From Formosa sp. L2A11 (lineage in GTDB: Bacteria; Bacteroidota; Bacteroidia; Flavobacteriales; Flavobacteriaceae), in NCBI RefSeq assembly GCF_009796865.1, contig NZ_CP047028.1, forward strand, positions 3,100,001 to 3,164,000: a stretch of DNA of 64,000 bases, written 5' to 3'. The notes under the pieces are model-generated. The model did not search any database, had not been told where the DNA came from, and was given only the letters and a program-made list of their open reading frames with translations. Positions 25,534 through 36,102 of the stretch are shown in pieces. Each line of letters opens with the position of its first letter. Position 1 is the first letter of the stretch. Both the position numbers and the translations under genes were made by a program.

Positions 25534-26451
25534 TTATTTTATGTCTATTTTATTTAATTGTTTACGAAACTGAGCTGCTGTTGTGCCAACATTTCGTTTA
25601 AAAAACTGATTAAAATTAGCCGTCTCGTTAAAACCTAAAGCATCTGCAACCTCGAATAGTGATTTGTCTTTTTGATGCAATAGTGTTTTTGCTAGCAATA
25701 CTTTATAATCTATAATTATTTTCTGAGCACTTTTACCAGTCGCTTTTTTCACACATTCTGTAAGGTAAATTGGACTAATATTAAGCATTGAAGCATATTC
25801 GTTAACTGATAAAAAATTAGGATTACTAGATTGAATTACATTTTCAAACTTAGACATAATCGCATCAAACCTATTTAAGGTTACAATACCTTCATTATTA
25901 TCTGTTACCCGCTTTACTTTATAAAGTAAAATACTAAGTAACGACTTTATAACTTCTAAACTATGGATCTCGTTACTTCTAGATTCTTTATATAAAGCTT
26001 CTGCCAAGGTCGAAATAACAGAAAAATCATCTTCAGATAAATAATACAAAGGCAGTGTATGCATTTTAAAGAAAGGAAACCGATTTTGTACCTCGTATGG
26101 CTGATTTAGACCTTCTAAAATTGAAGATTTAAAATAAATAACATAGCCTTCATCTTCATCGACATCTGTATTACTCTCTCCGTAACTTATGGTCTGGAAA
26201 GGAGAAATAATGGCTAGACCGTTTGTCATTTTATAAAAAGTCTGATCTCCAATCATCATGTTTTTATTATGACGTGCAATTATTCCTATTTCAAAAAAAT
26301 CTCTTTTATGTGGTTCTGAATATTCTGCTTTAGGTAAGTCTACTTTTAAATCTATACTCCCCATTTTTTTTATGTAAAACTGATTATTATAATCTGTAGT
26401 ATCATCTAGATTATTAAAAAAATAAGTCTTTATATTATCGTAAATCCTCAT
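25534..26451 (-). CDS. AraC-family transcriptional regulator
   Basis: The ATG at 26451 is preferred over the one at 26496, because a good -7 element (TATCTTTG, minus, 26478-26471) lies between them. The 305-residue protein has an N-terminal sensing domain (about 30-160) and a C-terminal AraC HTH domain (about 205-305: VNEYASMLNISPIYLTECVK, EVADALGFNETANFNQFFKR). It is divergent from a MATE efflux gene, so it probably controls that pump in response to a compound. Confidence 0.9.
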   Translation of the reverse strand: MRIYDNIKTYFFNNLDDTTDYNNQFYIKKMGSIDLKVDLPKAEYSEPHKRDFFEIGIIARHNKNMMIGDQTFYKMTNGLAIISPFQTISYGESNTDVDEDEGYVIYFKSSILEGLNQPYEVQNRFPFFKMHTLPLYYLSEDDFSVISTLAEALYKESRSNEIHSLEVIKSLLSILLYKVKRVTDNNEGIVTLNRFDAIMSKFENVIQSSNPNFLSVNEYASMLNISPIYLTECVKKATGKSAQKIIIDYKVLLAKTLLHQKDKSLFEVADALGFNETANFNQFFKRNVGTTAAQFRKQLNKIDIK

Positions 26452-26470
26452 ATAATAAATAGGGTTTTCA

Positions 26471-26550
26471 CAAAGATACAAAAACCTAAATAACAATATG
26501 TTTTACCAAAATTATAATATGCAATACAATATTATTTTAATATACCTTTG
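26471..26550. promoter_or_regulatory. Divergent araC/MATE promoters with a 21-base direct repeat
   Basis: Two -7 elements point outward: TATCTTTG on the minus strand (26478-26471) for araC and TACCTTTG on the plus strand (26543-26550) for the MATE gene. Between them AATATG occurs at 26495-26500 and 26516-26521, a 21-base period that AraC proteins could use. The short AT-rich repeat could be chance. Confidence 0.5.
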
Positions 26551-26596
26551 CAAATTAATTTTTACTAAAATTAAAATATAATTACGTTTTTTCACT

Positions 26597-27964
26597 ATGT
26601 TAATAGAAGATAACTCTGTTTTAAAACAGCTTATAAAATATGTTGGACCTGCTGTTTTAGGACTCCTAATTAATGCCCTTTATAATATTGTAGACCGCAT
26701 ATTTGTAGGACAATTTGTGGGTGCAGAAGGCCTGTCTGCAGTGACTATGGTATTTCCCGTATTCCTCTTTCAGTTTGGTTTTGTACTTTTATTTGGGAGT
26801 GGTACAGGTGTTGTAATTTCTAAATATCTTGGAGAATCTAAGCCTGAAAAAGCAGAAATTGCGCTAGGTAATATGGTTGCAGGACTTTTAATAGTTATTG
26901 TATTATTTACATCTGCAGGATTATTATTTTATAGACCTTTATTAGAATTTTTCGGAGCTCAAGACGAACTTTTAAACTTATCTGCTCAATATTTACAAGT
27001 TATAATTTTCGGATTTCCATTGTCTTTTTTCATTGCACTAGAATTTACTTGTCGTGCAGAAGGAAACCCGCGCTTACCAGCAAAACTTGTTTTAATTTCG
27101 TCTATAATAAACATCTCTTTAGATATTGTTTTCATGAAAGGCTTAGATATGGGCGTTCGTGGTGCTGGATTGGCAACAATTATTGCACAAGGCGTAAATA
27201 GCCTGTTTTTAATTGCCTATTACTTAAGAGGAAAAAGTCTTATTAAACTGGTTTGGAAAAATATTAAATTGCAAAAAGATGTTATTTTACCTATCTTATT
27301 ACTAGGCTCTTCTCCGTTTATTATGGATTGTGCAACGAGTATACAGAATGTTATTGCAAATAACTTACTTCTTAAAGCTGGAGGCACAGAAGCTGTAGCT
27401 GTAATGGGAATTATTTTTGGGGTTAATGTATTTTTTATGATGACTGCACTTGGTATAGGAGACGGCATACAACCCATTATAAGTTTTAATCTTGGAGCAA
27501 AAAAACACTTAGAAAATTACAAAACATTACTTTACACTATGGCAATAGTTGCTTCAATAGGTGTTTTTGGAGTTATTTTATTAGAATCTTTACCTAATGC
27601 AATCATCTCTGTTTTTATAAATAAGAATGAAGCTATAAGAAGTCTTGCAGAAACGGCTTTACGCATTTTTGCTCTATCTATTCCTTTTTACATGGTACAG
27701 ATAATAGCAACACGTTATTTTCAGGCATTACATAAAAACAAAATTGCTATCTTTTTTGCCTTACTTAGACCTATTATTTTATTTATACCTATAGCTTATA
27801 CCCTTAATTGGATGTTTGGTTTAAATGGCGTTTGGTCTTCGTTTGTATTAACAGATTGTCTTGCTGCACTAGTTGCTTTATTTTTTATAAAAAAAATATA
27901 TCCTATTAATTTGAAAGCTAATGAATTGAAAACATATGTTTTACACCAAAACCATACAAATTAG
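26597..27964 (+). CDS. MATE-family multidrug efflux transporter
   Basis: A 455-residue inner-membrane cation-coupled exporter with about twelve hydrophobic helices in two repeats. Family features include NIVDRIFVGQFVGAEGLSAV near the start and EGNPRLPAKLVLISSIIN near the middle of the first half. The second half has GIGDGIQPIISFNLGAK. It is divergent from an AraC regulator that probably controls it. Substrates are unknown. Confidence 0.93.
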   Translation: MLIEDNSVLKQLIKYVGPAVLGLLINALYNIVDRIFVGQFVGAEGLSAVTMVFPVFLFQFGFVLLFGSGTGVVISKYLGESKPEKAEIALGNMVAGLLIVIVLFTSAGLLFYRPLLEFFGAQDELLNLSAQYLQVIIFGFPLSFFIALEFTCRAEGNPRLPAKLVLISSIINISLDIVFMKGLDMGVRGAGLATIIAQGVNSLFLIAYYLRGKSLIKLVWKNIKLQKDVILPILLLGSSPFIMDCATSIQNVIANNLLLKAGGTEAVAVMGIIFGVNVFFMMTALGIGDGIQPIISFNLGAKKHLENYKTLLYTMAIVASIGVFGVILLESLPNAIISVFINKNEAIRSLAETALRIFALSIPFYMVQIIATRYFQALHKNKIAIFFALLRPIILFIPIAYTLNWMFGLNGVWSSFVLTDCLAALVALFFIKKIYPINLKANELKTYVLHQNHTN

Positions 27965-28098
27965 CGTAATTTATTAAAGGTATTAAATCGTCTATTAGAA
28001 TTATACTATATTAACATTCTAATTATTGCCTTAAATAGACACCTTTTTACAGGATTACTATTTTAAACACCTTATGCTCTAAACGAGATAACGTAAAA

Positions 28099-30726
28099 TT
28101 AAAAATCATCTATTAAATTAGCAATAAGTGCTGTCCAGCCTGTTTGATGTGAGGCACCAACTCCCCGACCTGTATCGCCATGAAAATATTCATAAAACAA
28201 TATTAACTGTTCAAAGTTTGGGTCTTTATAAGCTTCAGAATGTAAAGCATTAATGGGACGGTTTCCGTTACTATCTTTATTAAAAATTTTAATTAACCTT
28301 TTGCTTAATTCGGTAATAATTTGATCTAAAGCCTTCACATTACCACTACCAGAAGGACACTCAAAACGTATCGTATCTTTATAGTATAGATTATATTCTT
28401 TTAGAGATTTAATAAACAAATAATTTAAAGGCATCCAAATAGGTCCTCTCCAATTAGAATTCCCTCCAAAAAGGTCTGTTACAGATTCTGCGGGTTCATA
28501 ATCAATGCTATAGTTTACATTATCTATTAAAATATTATATGTGTCTTTATGTATTTTTGATAACGAACGAATACCATAATCACTTAAAAACTCCGCTTCG
28601 TCTAGTAAGGTTTTTGTTAAAACAGACATGCGGTCTTTAGGCACAAGTGATAATAATAAATCGCCTCCATCTACATAATCTTGAATAACAGGATACTTTA
28701 AATTTTCTTTTCTGTGTTTTCTATACCATCTTACACTTTCGGTAAACTTAGGTAATTTCTCTAATGTTTCTCTTTTTACACAAAAAACAATAGCCATAGA
28801 TAAAAGTCCGGCTATAGATCTTACTTTAATAGGCGTAGATTCTCCGTTAGGAAAAATAAGTTTATCATAAAAGAAGCCTTCCTGTTCGTCCCAATTACCA
28901 GAACTTCCTTGTGTAATTTGATTTAATGCTTCTGTTATATAAATAAAATGACTAAAATATTTAATAGCCATATCCTCAAAAGCATCATCTACCAGTGCTA
29001 TTTCCAAACTCATTTCAAGCATATCTAAACAGTAAAGTGCCATCCACGATGTACCATCTACTTGCTCCAATATTCCGTCTCCAGGAATACCGTAACTTCT
29101 ATCGAAAACACCTATGTTATCTAGTCCTAAAAAGCCACCTTCAAAAACATTATTATTATTAACATCTAATCTGTTTACCCACCACGTAAAATTTATGGCT
29201 AACTTATTAAACATGCGCTTTAAAAAATTAATATCGCCTTTTCCGGTTTTGGCTTTCTCTATTTTATAAAGTTCGTTTGTTGCCCAACCTTGTACTGGCG
29301 GATTAACATCGTTAAAATTCCACTCGTAAGCTGGAATCTGACCATTTGGAGCCATATAACGCTCTTTTGTAAACAATAGCAGTTGTTCTTTAGCATAATT
29401 TATATCTACTAAAGCTAAACTTAAAGCATGAAAACTAGAATCCCATGCGGCATACCATGGATATTCCCAAACATCTGGCATAGATATAATATCTTCATTT
29501 TTTAACGTTTTCCAGGCATTATTTCGTCCTTTAAAACGCTCTGCAGAGGGTTTATCTGTCTCTTTAGAATCGCCTTTTAACCATCGCTCTACATCGTAAT
29601 TATAATATTGTTTAGACCATAATAAATTTGATAATGCTTGTTTTTCTATGGCTGCTAAATCTGCAGGTTTAGATTTAATAATCTGATTATAAAAGTCTGT
29701 ACTTTCTTGCTTACGTTGGTTAAAAATAATATCGAAATCATCATTAAAAGGTGTCTCTAAATTACCTTTTGTAAGTCTTAATTTCACAATTTCAGAACCT
29801 CCTGCTTCAATGTCTAATAAGTATAAAGGTGAACATTTTGTCCCTTCTTGTTTTGCTGTTGCAACAGTATAATTATTACTTACAACGGCTTCATGAAATA
29901 GGTCTTTCTTGTAAGGGTGATTATTTTTTCTAGCAAAAATTTTCTCTGTATTGGTTTCGTTTTCGGTAAAAAGCAATTTATTTGCCGCTTCAAAATACAA
30001 ATTGTAATGCCCTACATTAATATGGTTTATAGAAACAAAGGTATTCCCATTTTCTATTTGTTTTTTTAAAATTGGTTTTTCTGATACATCTTTAAAACTC
30101 CATAAATTACGTATCCATAAGGTTGGTAATACATGAAGTTGTGCTTTTTTATCAGAACGGTTTTCAATAGTTATTTTTATTAAAATATCTTCATTATCTG
30201 CTTTAGCATATTCTGTAAACACATCAAAATATTCATTAGTATCAAATATACCTGTATCCAGAATCTCATATTCTAAATCACGCTTCCCGCGAGCGTTATT
30301 TTCTTCGACTAGTTGATTATAAGGAAATTCATTTTGAGGATATTTATACAAATGTTTCATATAAGAATGCGTCGGTGTATTTTCTAAATAATAATACAAT
30401 TCCTTTACATCTTCTCCATGATTTCCTTCCGGTCCAGAGAGTCCAAACATGCGTTCTTTAATTACGGGATCTTTACCATTCCATAAAGCAATACCAAAAC
30501 ATATATTACAATATCTGTCTGAAATCCCTGCAATACCATCTTCTCCCCAGCGATAAGCTCTACTACGAGCATGTTCGTGAGTAAAATAATGCCAAGCATC
30601 TCCGTTTGGACTATAATCTTCCCGAACAGTTCCCCACTGGCGTTCACTTAAATAAGATCCCCAATTTAACCAATCTTTCTTTTTAGAATAATGAGCTTCT
30701 AATCTGTCTTCTTCTTTTGTTTTCAC
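28099..30726 (-). CDS. GH63-type (MGH1-like) glucosidase
   Basis: An 875-residue protein without a signal peptide, so cytoplasmic. The N-terminal part has RAYRWGEDGIAGISDRY. The C-terminal (alpha/alpha)6 barrel includes the segment YPWYAAWDSSFHALSLAL (about residue 425), where GH63 enzymes carry a catalytic aspartate. Later segments are EQVDGTSWMALYCLDMLEMS and NWRGPIWMPLNYLF. Bacterial relatives hydrolyse glucosides such as mannosyl- or glucosylglycerate. It is a single gene, divergent from the DUF2807 protein. The substrate is not determined. Confidence 0.85.
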   Translation of the reverse strand: MKTKEEDRLEAHYSKKKDWLNWGSYLSERQWGTVREDYSPNGDAWHYFTHEHARSRAYRWGEDGIAGISDRYCNICFGIALWNGKDPVIKERMFGLSGPEGNHGEDVKELYYYLENTPTHSYMKHLYKYPQNEFPYNQLVEENNARGKRDLEYEILDTGIFDTNEYFDVFTEYAKADNEDILIKITIENRSDKKAQLHVLPTLWIRNLWSFKDVSEKPILKKQIENGNTFVSINHINVGHYNLYFEAANKLLFTENETNTEKIFARKNNHPYKKDLFHEAVVSNNYTVATAKQEGTKCSPLYLLDIEAGGSEIVKLRLTKGNLETPFNDDFDIIFNQRKQESTDFYNQIIKSKPADLAAIEKQALSNLLWSKQYYNYDVERWLKGDSKETDKPSAERFKGRNNAWKTLKNEDIISMPDVWEYPWYAAWDSSFHALSLALVDINYAKEQLLLFTKERYMAPNGQIPAYEWNFNDVNPPVQGWATNELYKIEKAKTGKGDINFLKRMFNKLAINFTWWVNRLDVNNNNVFEGGFLGLDNIGVFDRSYGIPGDGILEQVDGTSWMALYCLDMLEMSLEIALVDDAFEDMAIKYFSHFIYITEALNQITQGSSGNWDEQEGFFYDKLIFPNGESTPIKVRSIAGLLSMAIVFCVKRETLEKLPKFTESVRWYRKHRKENLKYPVIQDYVDGGDLLLSLVPKDRMSVLTKTLLDEAEFLSDYGIRSLSKIHKDTYNILIDNVNYSIDYEPAESVTDLFGGNSNWRGPIWMPLNYLFIKSLKEYNLYYKDTIRFECPSGSGNVKALDQIITELSKRLIKIFNKDSNGNRPINALHSEAYKDPNFEQLILFYEYFHGDTGRGVGASHQTGWTALIANLIDDF

Positions 30727-31163
30727 AGCTATAAAATATCTTCTAATAATCTTTAATTCTAAAATGTATATTGTAAACTTTAGTGTGATTTACTAATAAA
30801 CAGTGTATTAAAGTATTGTAATTTCAGCACAATTAATTAAATAACGAAACTTAAAATATTTTGTAAGATATCTGTTTTTATATATTAAATGTGATCTTAA
30901 AAGTATAAAACTAAACGGCTCGTTATCTACCTAAATATAGGTGATATTTTTTAATTTATTGAACATTAATAGAGAAAGAAAATGGTTTACATACACGTAA
31001 AACACACATTATTATAGAAATTTTACAGATTACTTTTTGTGTGTGCTTTTTTATAATGAAGAGATTATATTGCAATTAGGTTTGCTAGAAAAAGTAAACC
31101 CTCCGTTTTTTAATAAATTGCAAACTGTGGCGTATCTTTATTCTATAAATTAAAATAACAAAA
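30727..31163. other. Intergenic region between divergent genes
   Basis: 437 bases between the glucosidase and DUF2807 genes. A plus-strand -7-like element TATCTTTA lies at 31133-31140, 23 bases before the DUF2807 start, without a well-spaced TTG. An imperfect hairpin of AAAACACACA with TGTGTGTGC (near 31000-31045) is visible. Nothing else is evident. Confidence 0.4.
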
Positions 31164-31991
31164 ATGAAAAAGATAACATTCTTTCTTTTGGTATTAGTAG
31201 TAAATACCGCCCTGTTTGCTCAGAAAATGGAAAGCATTAAAGGTGATAAAAATCTAGTAACTTCAACATACGCTATACAAGCTAATTTTAACGAAATAGA
31301 AATAGATAACGGCTTAGAAGTATCTATTAGTCAGTCAAACACAAATAGCTATATCTTAACAACAGATAAAAATTTACAAGATGTAATTCAATTTACTGTA
31401 GAAAACAATGTGCTAAAAATTCACACAACTAAAAAAATTACAAGTAGTAAGAAAATAGACATTAATTTAAAAGTTAAAAACTTAGAAGGTATTACATTAA
31501 AGGAAAACACAAAAATTGAAGGCAAAGCACAATTTACATCAGAAACGATGTCTATAAACGCCTACAAATCAAGCCAATTTAAACTCGATTTAAAAGCTGA
31601 TGATATCACTGTTACTATGCAAGATAATGCTCGTGGAACTTTAAAAGCACACACCACAAACACAACTATTGTAATGACAGACAAAACAGACCTTGATGCA
31701 AATATTAAAGCAGAACAAACAACAGTTACATTAACAAAATCTGCAGAAATAAAGCTAGAGGGCGATAGTGATTTTGTGACTTTTAGTTTAAACGATAGCG
31801 CAGAACTTAATGCTAAAAAGATGAAAATATCTTCAGCAAGTTTACACGCCTCTAAAAATGTAAAAGTATATATAACTGTTAAGAAAAGTTTAGAACTTTA
31901 TGCTCTGGATAATAGTAATATATATATTTATGGAGATCCTAAAATTGATATGAAGGAACTTTCTGGTAAAGCAAAAATTATAAAAAAATAG
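31164..31991 (+). CDS. Exported DUF2807 (GIN domain) beta-helix protein
   Basis: A 275-residue exported protein with signal peptide MKKITFFLLVLVVNTALFAQ. The rest is regular short beta-strands of the DUF2807 type (FNEIEIDNGLEVSISQ, KIDINLKVKNLEGITLKEN, NVKVYITVKKSLELYALDNS). GIN domains form beta-helices in the periplasm or on the surface of Bacteroidota, and their function is unknown. It is monocistronic and convergent with the DUF4920 lipoprotein, sharing a terminator. Confidence 0.87.
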   Translation: MKKITFFLLVLVVNTALFAQKMESIKGDKNLVTSTYAIQANFNEIEIDNGLEVSISQSNTNSYILTTDKNLQDVIQFTVENNVLKIHTTKKITSSKKIDINLKVKNLEGITLKENTKIEGKAQFTSETMSINAYKSSQFKLDLKADDITVTMQDNARGTLKAHTTNTTIVMTDKTDLDANIKAEQTTVTLTKSAEIKLEGDSDFVTFSLNDSAELNAKKMKISSASLHASKNVKVYITVKKSLELYALDNSNIYIYGDPKIDMKELSGKAKIIKK

Positions 31992-32004
31992 TAAGCATAT
32001 TCCC

Positions 32005-32056
32005 TTAAAAATTAAGAACGTTATACGTAATTAAGCATAACGTTCTTAATTTTTTT
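32005..32056. terminator. Bidirectional rho-independent terminator
   Basis: ATTAAGAACGTTAT (32011-32024) pairs perfectly with ATAACGTTCTTAAT (32037-32050). A-tracts before and a T-run after the stem let it work for both the DUF2807 gene (plus) and the DUF4920 gene (minus). Confidence 0.9.
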
Positions 32057-32082
32057 AACCAAATAATAAACGCTATACAAAT

Positions 32083-32589
32083 TTATTCTCTAAGTAAAAC
32101 ACCATCTGCTTCAAAACGATATTCTAATTTAGGAGCTGTAATAGCTGCAATTTCCTCGGCAGATTTCCCAGCATCTTCAGCATAATGTCTTAATTCTTCA
32201 ACAGGCGTTTCTGTTACAAATGCAATACCGTTAACAACAACATCTCCCTTTGCTTTTAAAGGCATAAAAAAGGCATAATCTTTAAATTTAACCATAACTG
32301 GTTTTTCTCCTCCATCGACATCTAACGTCATCCAACATCCTTTTTTAGGACAAACTTCAATAATTTTTCCTTTCAATTTAGAATTAATAGTATCTCCTAT
32401 TTTTAAGTCTTTATAGTGTTTCATCATGTCTTCAGAAGTTAAGACATCGGTATCATTTATTTCTTTTCCAAAAGAAGAATAAGCAATCTCTGTTGTAGTA
32501 TCTTCAACACTAATTTCTACAGGCTTAGTTTCGTTTTTACAAGAAAAAATAGTTAAGCTAATTGCTAAAAGTAAAATTATTTTTTTCAT
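32083..32589 (-). CDS. DUF4920 lipoprotein
   Basis: A 168-residue lipoprotein with signal peptide and lipobox TIFSC (Cys17). The core matches DUF4920: KGKIIEVCPKKGCWMTLDVD, VMVKFKDYAFFMPL and VVVNGIAF, an OB-like small domain with two conserved cysteines (C80, C85 approximately). Function is unknown; the conserved CxxxxC could bind metal or form a disulfide. It is monocistronic. Confidence 0.87.
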   Translation of the reverse strand: MKKIILLLAISLTIFSCKNETKPVEISVEDTTTEIAYSSFGKEINDTDVLTSEDMMKHYKDLKIGDTINSKLKGKIIEVCPKKGCWMTLDVDGGEKPVMVKFKDYAFFMPLKAKGDVVVNGIAFVTETPVEELRHYAEDAGKSAEEIAAITAPKLEYRFEADGVLLRE

Positions 32590-33097
32590 TTTGGGGTTGG
32601 TTTATAATCGTTATTGTATTACAAACTTAAACTATTTAACGGAATACCTTAATTTTAATAACCACACAGCTTCTAAGCGTTCCTCTTAAAATAGTTTTAA
32701 AACATATTCTTTTTAACAAAACCCTTATAATTAAAAGTCTTTACAATAAAAAAAAATGTATAAAACAGTAAAAAAGTGTAATTACTATTTTACATGTTTA
32801 GCCAGAATAACAAATACTCTCCTAATAATTATTTACTAATTCTAAATTTACTTAATAGAAACTACATCTAAGACAACTATTTTAACAAAACAAACCGCTA
32901 TACAAGTAATTTATATTAGTTTTTATTATAAAAAAATGACTCTTATACAGTACCTATGTTTCTACTAAAAACACCCTATTCTACTAAATTATACTGGTAA
33001 TTTATTTTACATTTGCACCCTCTATTATTAACAATAAATAAACATATAAAACCTTTTAATCACTGTTTTATAAATTAATTAACAACACAATTTTAAA
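32590..33097. other. Intergenic region, no feature recognised
   Basis: 508 AT-rich bases between divergent lipoprotein genes. I see no open frame of interest, no strong hairpin and no well-formed TTG/TAnnTTTG pair. Confidence 0.5.
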
Positions 33098-33883
33098 ATG
33101 AAAAAAATTAGTCAAATTCTATTAACTCTTTTTGCTTTAACATTAATCACAGGATGTGATAGTGGCAATAATGATAATGATGAAACTGCTGAAGACGTAT
33201 CTATAAATTCTAAATGGATTGTTAGCAATTCAAGTGAATATGCATCTTTTGAGTTTAATGCTAGTGGAAATTATATTATAGTAAAAAATTCTGAAGACGA
33301 AAAAACCACAGATGCTCAAACCATTCTTTTCGGAACTTATAATCTTATAGATGCTAGTACTGTAGTGCTTTCTGATTTTGGAACACTTTTTATATCTGAT
33401 ATAGATGAAGATTCTATAAATTTCTCTATTGAATTAACAAGTAACCCTGAAAGTGAAATTCAAATTGAAGCTTACAAGACAACAGAAATGGAAAATTCTA
33501 CAAACACAGATTTACTTTGTAGAACTTGGCAAATGGAAACTTTTAACGGAGAAAATGTAATTGGAACAGAAGATGATTTAACGGTTATCTTCTCTAGAGC
33601 AGGTACATATTTTGTAACTTTTACCAACCCTTCAAGTGAAAATGAAGGTGGTTTAGCAAATTGGTCTTGGGATAACGATGAACAAACACAGCTTTATTAT
33701 TCTTGGAATGAAGGAGAAGAATCTACGGGTGTTGTAAAAATTACGGAATTAACTTCAACTTCTTTAATAATAGATGAAGATGGAGATATATCTGTTTTAA
33801 GTCCTAAAAGCACTTATAAAACTACTAATGCATTAGATGCAACAGGTAAAAACATTATAAAAACAGGGGTATTTAAAAAATAA
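33098..33883 (+). CDS. Lipocalin-like lipoprotein
   Basis: A 261-residue lipoprotein with lipobox LITGC (Cys20) followed by an acidic linker (SGNNDNDETAED). Two repeats of a beta-rich unit can be seen: SKWIVSNSSEYASFEFNASG and CRTWQMETFNGENVI with FSRAGTYFVTF, as in Bacteroidota lipocalin-like domains. The function is unknown; it is probably outer-membrane anchored. It has its own terminator. Confidence 0.75.
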   Translation: MKKISQILLTLFALTLITGCDSGNNDNDETAEDVSINSKWIVSNSSEYASFEFNASGNYIIVKNSEDEKTTDAQTILFGTYNLIDASTVVLSDFGTLFISDIDEDSINFSIELTSNPESEIQIEAYKTTEMENSTNTDLLCRTWQMETFNGENVIGTEDDLTVIFSRAGTYFVTFTNPSSENEGGLANWSWDNDEQTQLYYSWNEGEESTGVVKITELTSTSLIIDEDGDISVLSPKSTYKTTNALDATGKNIIKTGVFKK

Positions 33884-34212
33884 ATACACTCTCGGCATCA
33901 CTATTAAAGACCTCAAGAAACAGTTATTGTTTCTTGAGGTCTTTTTATTTAAAATCTATAATAAAGGTTAAAGACTCCTAAACAATTGATTCCTTTTTAA
34001 TTACACAGAACACCTTTGGTTTATATTTGGCATATTTGTAAAATCGAGACTCTGACTGACTATTAAGCGCTTCAAAAAAATCAATCATATTATATAATAA
34101 AGTAAGTTTTATTTTATCTTTAATCGAAAAACACGGTACATATTCTCACTTTTAAGCCCCTAACCTTGTTTTAAAACGAAATATTTAACACCAAAACTAT
34201 ACATTATATACT
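33884..34212. other. Intergenic region with terminator
   Basis: 329 bases between two rightward genes. The terminator at 33906-33947 occupies the first part. The remainder is AT-rich with no recognised element. Confidence 0.5.
33906..33947 (+). terminator. Rho-independent terminator after lipoprotein gene
   Basis: AAAGACCTCAAGAAAC (33906-33921) pairs perfectly with GTTTCTTGAGGTCTTT (33929-33944) and is followed by a T-run. It ends the 33098-33883 transcript. Confidence 0.92.
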
Positions 34213-35409
34213 ATGAAATATTTAGTCATTCTAATTCTAGCTGTAACCTCTTGTAAATCTCCTACAGAGAAAAAAACAGAACCTAAAACAAAAACATATT
34301 TAGATATCCATAACGAGGCTATTGTTATAGACACTCATAACGATATTTTAATGAAAGTAGAAGATCAGGGTGTGGTATTCGATCAAGATTTAACAGGAAA
34401 AACACATAGCGATTTAGAGCGCTGGAAAAAAGGAGGATTAGATGTACAAATATTTTCTGTGTTTTGCGACGGAGATACAGAAAACGCCTATGCTGTAGCA
34501 AATAGAGAAATGGATAGTCTAGATGCTGTAGTTGCTAGAAACCCAAATAAAATTGTTAAAGTTGCTAATTCTAAAGAACTTTTAGCAGCTGTAAAAGAGC
34601 ATAAAATTGCTGCCATGTTTGGTGTAGAAGGCGGACATATGATAGAAGGCGATCTTGATAAATTAGAAACACTTTATAATCGTGGCGCCAGATATTTATC
34701 GTTAACACATAACGCAGCGCCAGATTGGGCAACTAGTGCGGCAGACGAAACAACACACCCAGACTTAGAAGAAAAAGGATTAACAGATTTTGGTGTACAG
34801 GTTATAAAAAAGATGAATGCATTAGGAATGCTGATAGATGTAAGCCACTCTGGAGAACAAACCTTTTGGGATGTAATCAAGCTTACAGACAAACCTATTA
34901 TAGCGTCTCACAGTTCTGTTTACAACCTTGCATCTAGTCGTCGTAATTTAAAAGACGATCAGATAAAAGCAATTGCTAAAAATGGAGGTGTAATTATGGT
35001 AAATTTTCATCCAAACTTTATAGACAATAGTTTTAAGGCTAAAGAAGAAGCCTTTCTTGAAAAACATGCAACAGAAGGAGATTCTCTTATAAAAAGCGGA
35101 ATGGATTCATGGTATATGAAAGATTATCTGTATAAAAAATATGCTGCTGAAACCAATAAAATAAGACCAGCATTATCTGTATTAATAGACCATATAGACT
35201 ATATTGTTAAACTAGTTGGTGTAGATTATGTTGGATTAGGATCTGATTTTGATGGTATTAATATTACGCCATTACAATTAGACGATGTAACAGGATATCC
35301 TTTAATCACTAAAGCTTTAGTAGAAAAAGGATATACAGAAGAAGATATTATTAAGATTCTTGGAAGTAATTTCTTAAGAGTTTTAGATGCGAATGAAATA
35401 AAAAAATAG
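34213..35409 (+). CDS. Membrane dipeptidase (peptidase M19) lipoprotein
   Basis: A 398-residue zinc dipeptidase anchored as a lipoprotein (lipobox AVTSC, Cys14). M19 motifs are present: the metal-binding VIDTHNDIL near the start, FGVEGGHMIEG with the bridging glutamate, LSLTHNAAPDW, DVSHSGEQTFWDV and IIASHSSVYNL. A late GLGSDFDGI also matches the family. These enzymes cleave dipeptides in the periplasm or at the surface. It is a single-gene unit. Confidence 0.93.
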   Translation: MKYLVILILAVTSCKSPTEKKTEPKTKTYLDIHNEAIVIDTHNDILMKVEDQGVVFDQDLTGKTHSDLERWKKGGLDVQIFSVFCDGDTENAYAVANREMDSLDAVVARNPNKIVKVANSKELLAAVKEHKIAAMFGVEGGHMIEGDLDKLETLYNRGARYLSLTHNAAPDWATSAADETTHPDLEEKGLTDFGVQVIKKMNALGMLIDVSHSGEQTFWDVIKLTDKPIIASHSSVYNLASSRRNLKDDQIKAIAKNGGVIMVNFHPNFIDNSFKAKEEAFLEKHATEGDSLIKSGMDSWYMKDYLYKKYAAETNKIRPALSVLIDHIDYIVKLVGVDYVGLGSDFDGINITPLQLDDVTGYPLITKALVEKGYTEEDIIKILGSNFLRVLDANEIKK

Positions 35410-36102
35410 CTTTAGGCTTATTATTTTAATATCTAGTTCTTTTATAAATTAATGAGAGAGGACTTAAAAAAGATTACATAATATTCGCTCACAAGTAAAT
35501 ATAACAGTAATTAAATATGATTTACTCATCTGGAGTAAATCATGTTTAATTAGCTTAGTAATACCTGAAATTTCGGTATTTCAAGTAAATAAAAAGACGA
35601 CTTCCCTACTCTATAATAGTAATATGGCAACAATAACTTACTGCCATCTGTAAAATTTAAATATACATTATACTCTACAAAAAAATATAATGCATTTAGG
35701 AAGTCTTTTAAGCCTAAATTAAGCAAACAGTAGAAACTTTAAGACTAGTTATTATAACATAATGTAGATTATAAACTATGATAAAGAGTGTCTTTCTGTA
35801 AAATTTTACAAGCACTAAAACTTAATTAAAGGCAAGTAATAGACCAGATATTTGATATAAAACGAAACATATTCTTTAAATTTTAAACATTTAATAATTG
35901 GTAATATTAATATATTTCCTGATTTTTATCATGAATAAAAACTTATATTATACTTTAATTTGTTTAAAACTGATTATTATGTAAACATCTACTACTTTAT
36001 TTATCAAAAAAATTAAAAAACAAACTAAAAAATAAAGAGGTCTTATTTAATTATTTTTTCTCTAAATTAGATTCTCTAAAACATTGTTCAAAAACTTATG
36101 TC
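35410..36102. other. Long intergenic region with one hairpin
   Basis: 693 AT-rich bases between two rightward genes. ATGATTTACTC (35517-35527) pairs with GAGTAAATCAT (35533-35543), a perfect 11-bp stem with a five-base loop but only a weak T-tract, perhaps the dipeptidase terminator. I find no gene or RNA in the rest. Confidence 0.45.
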
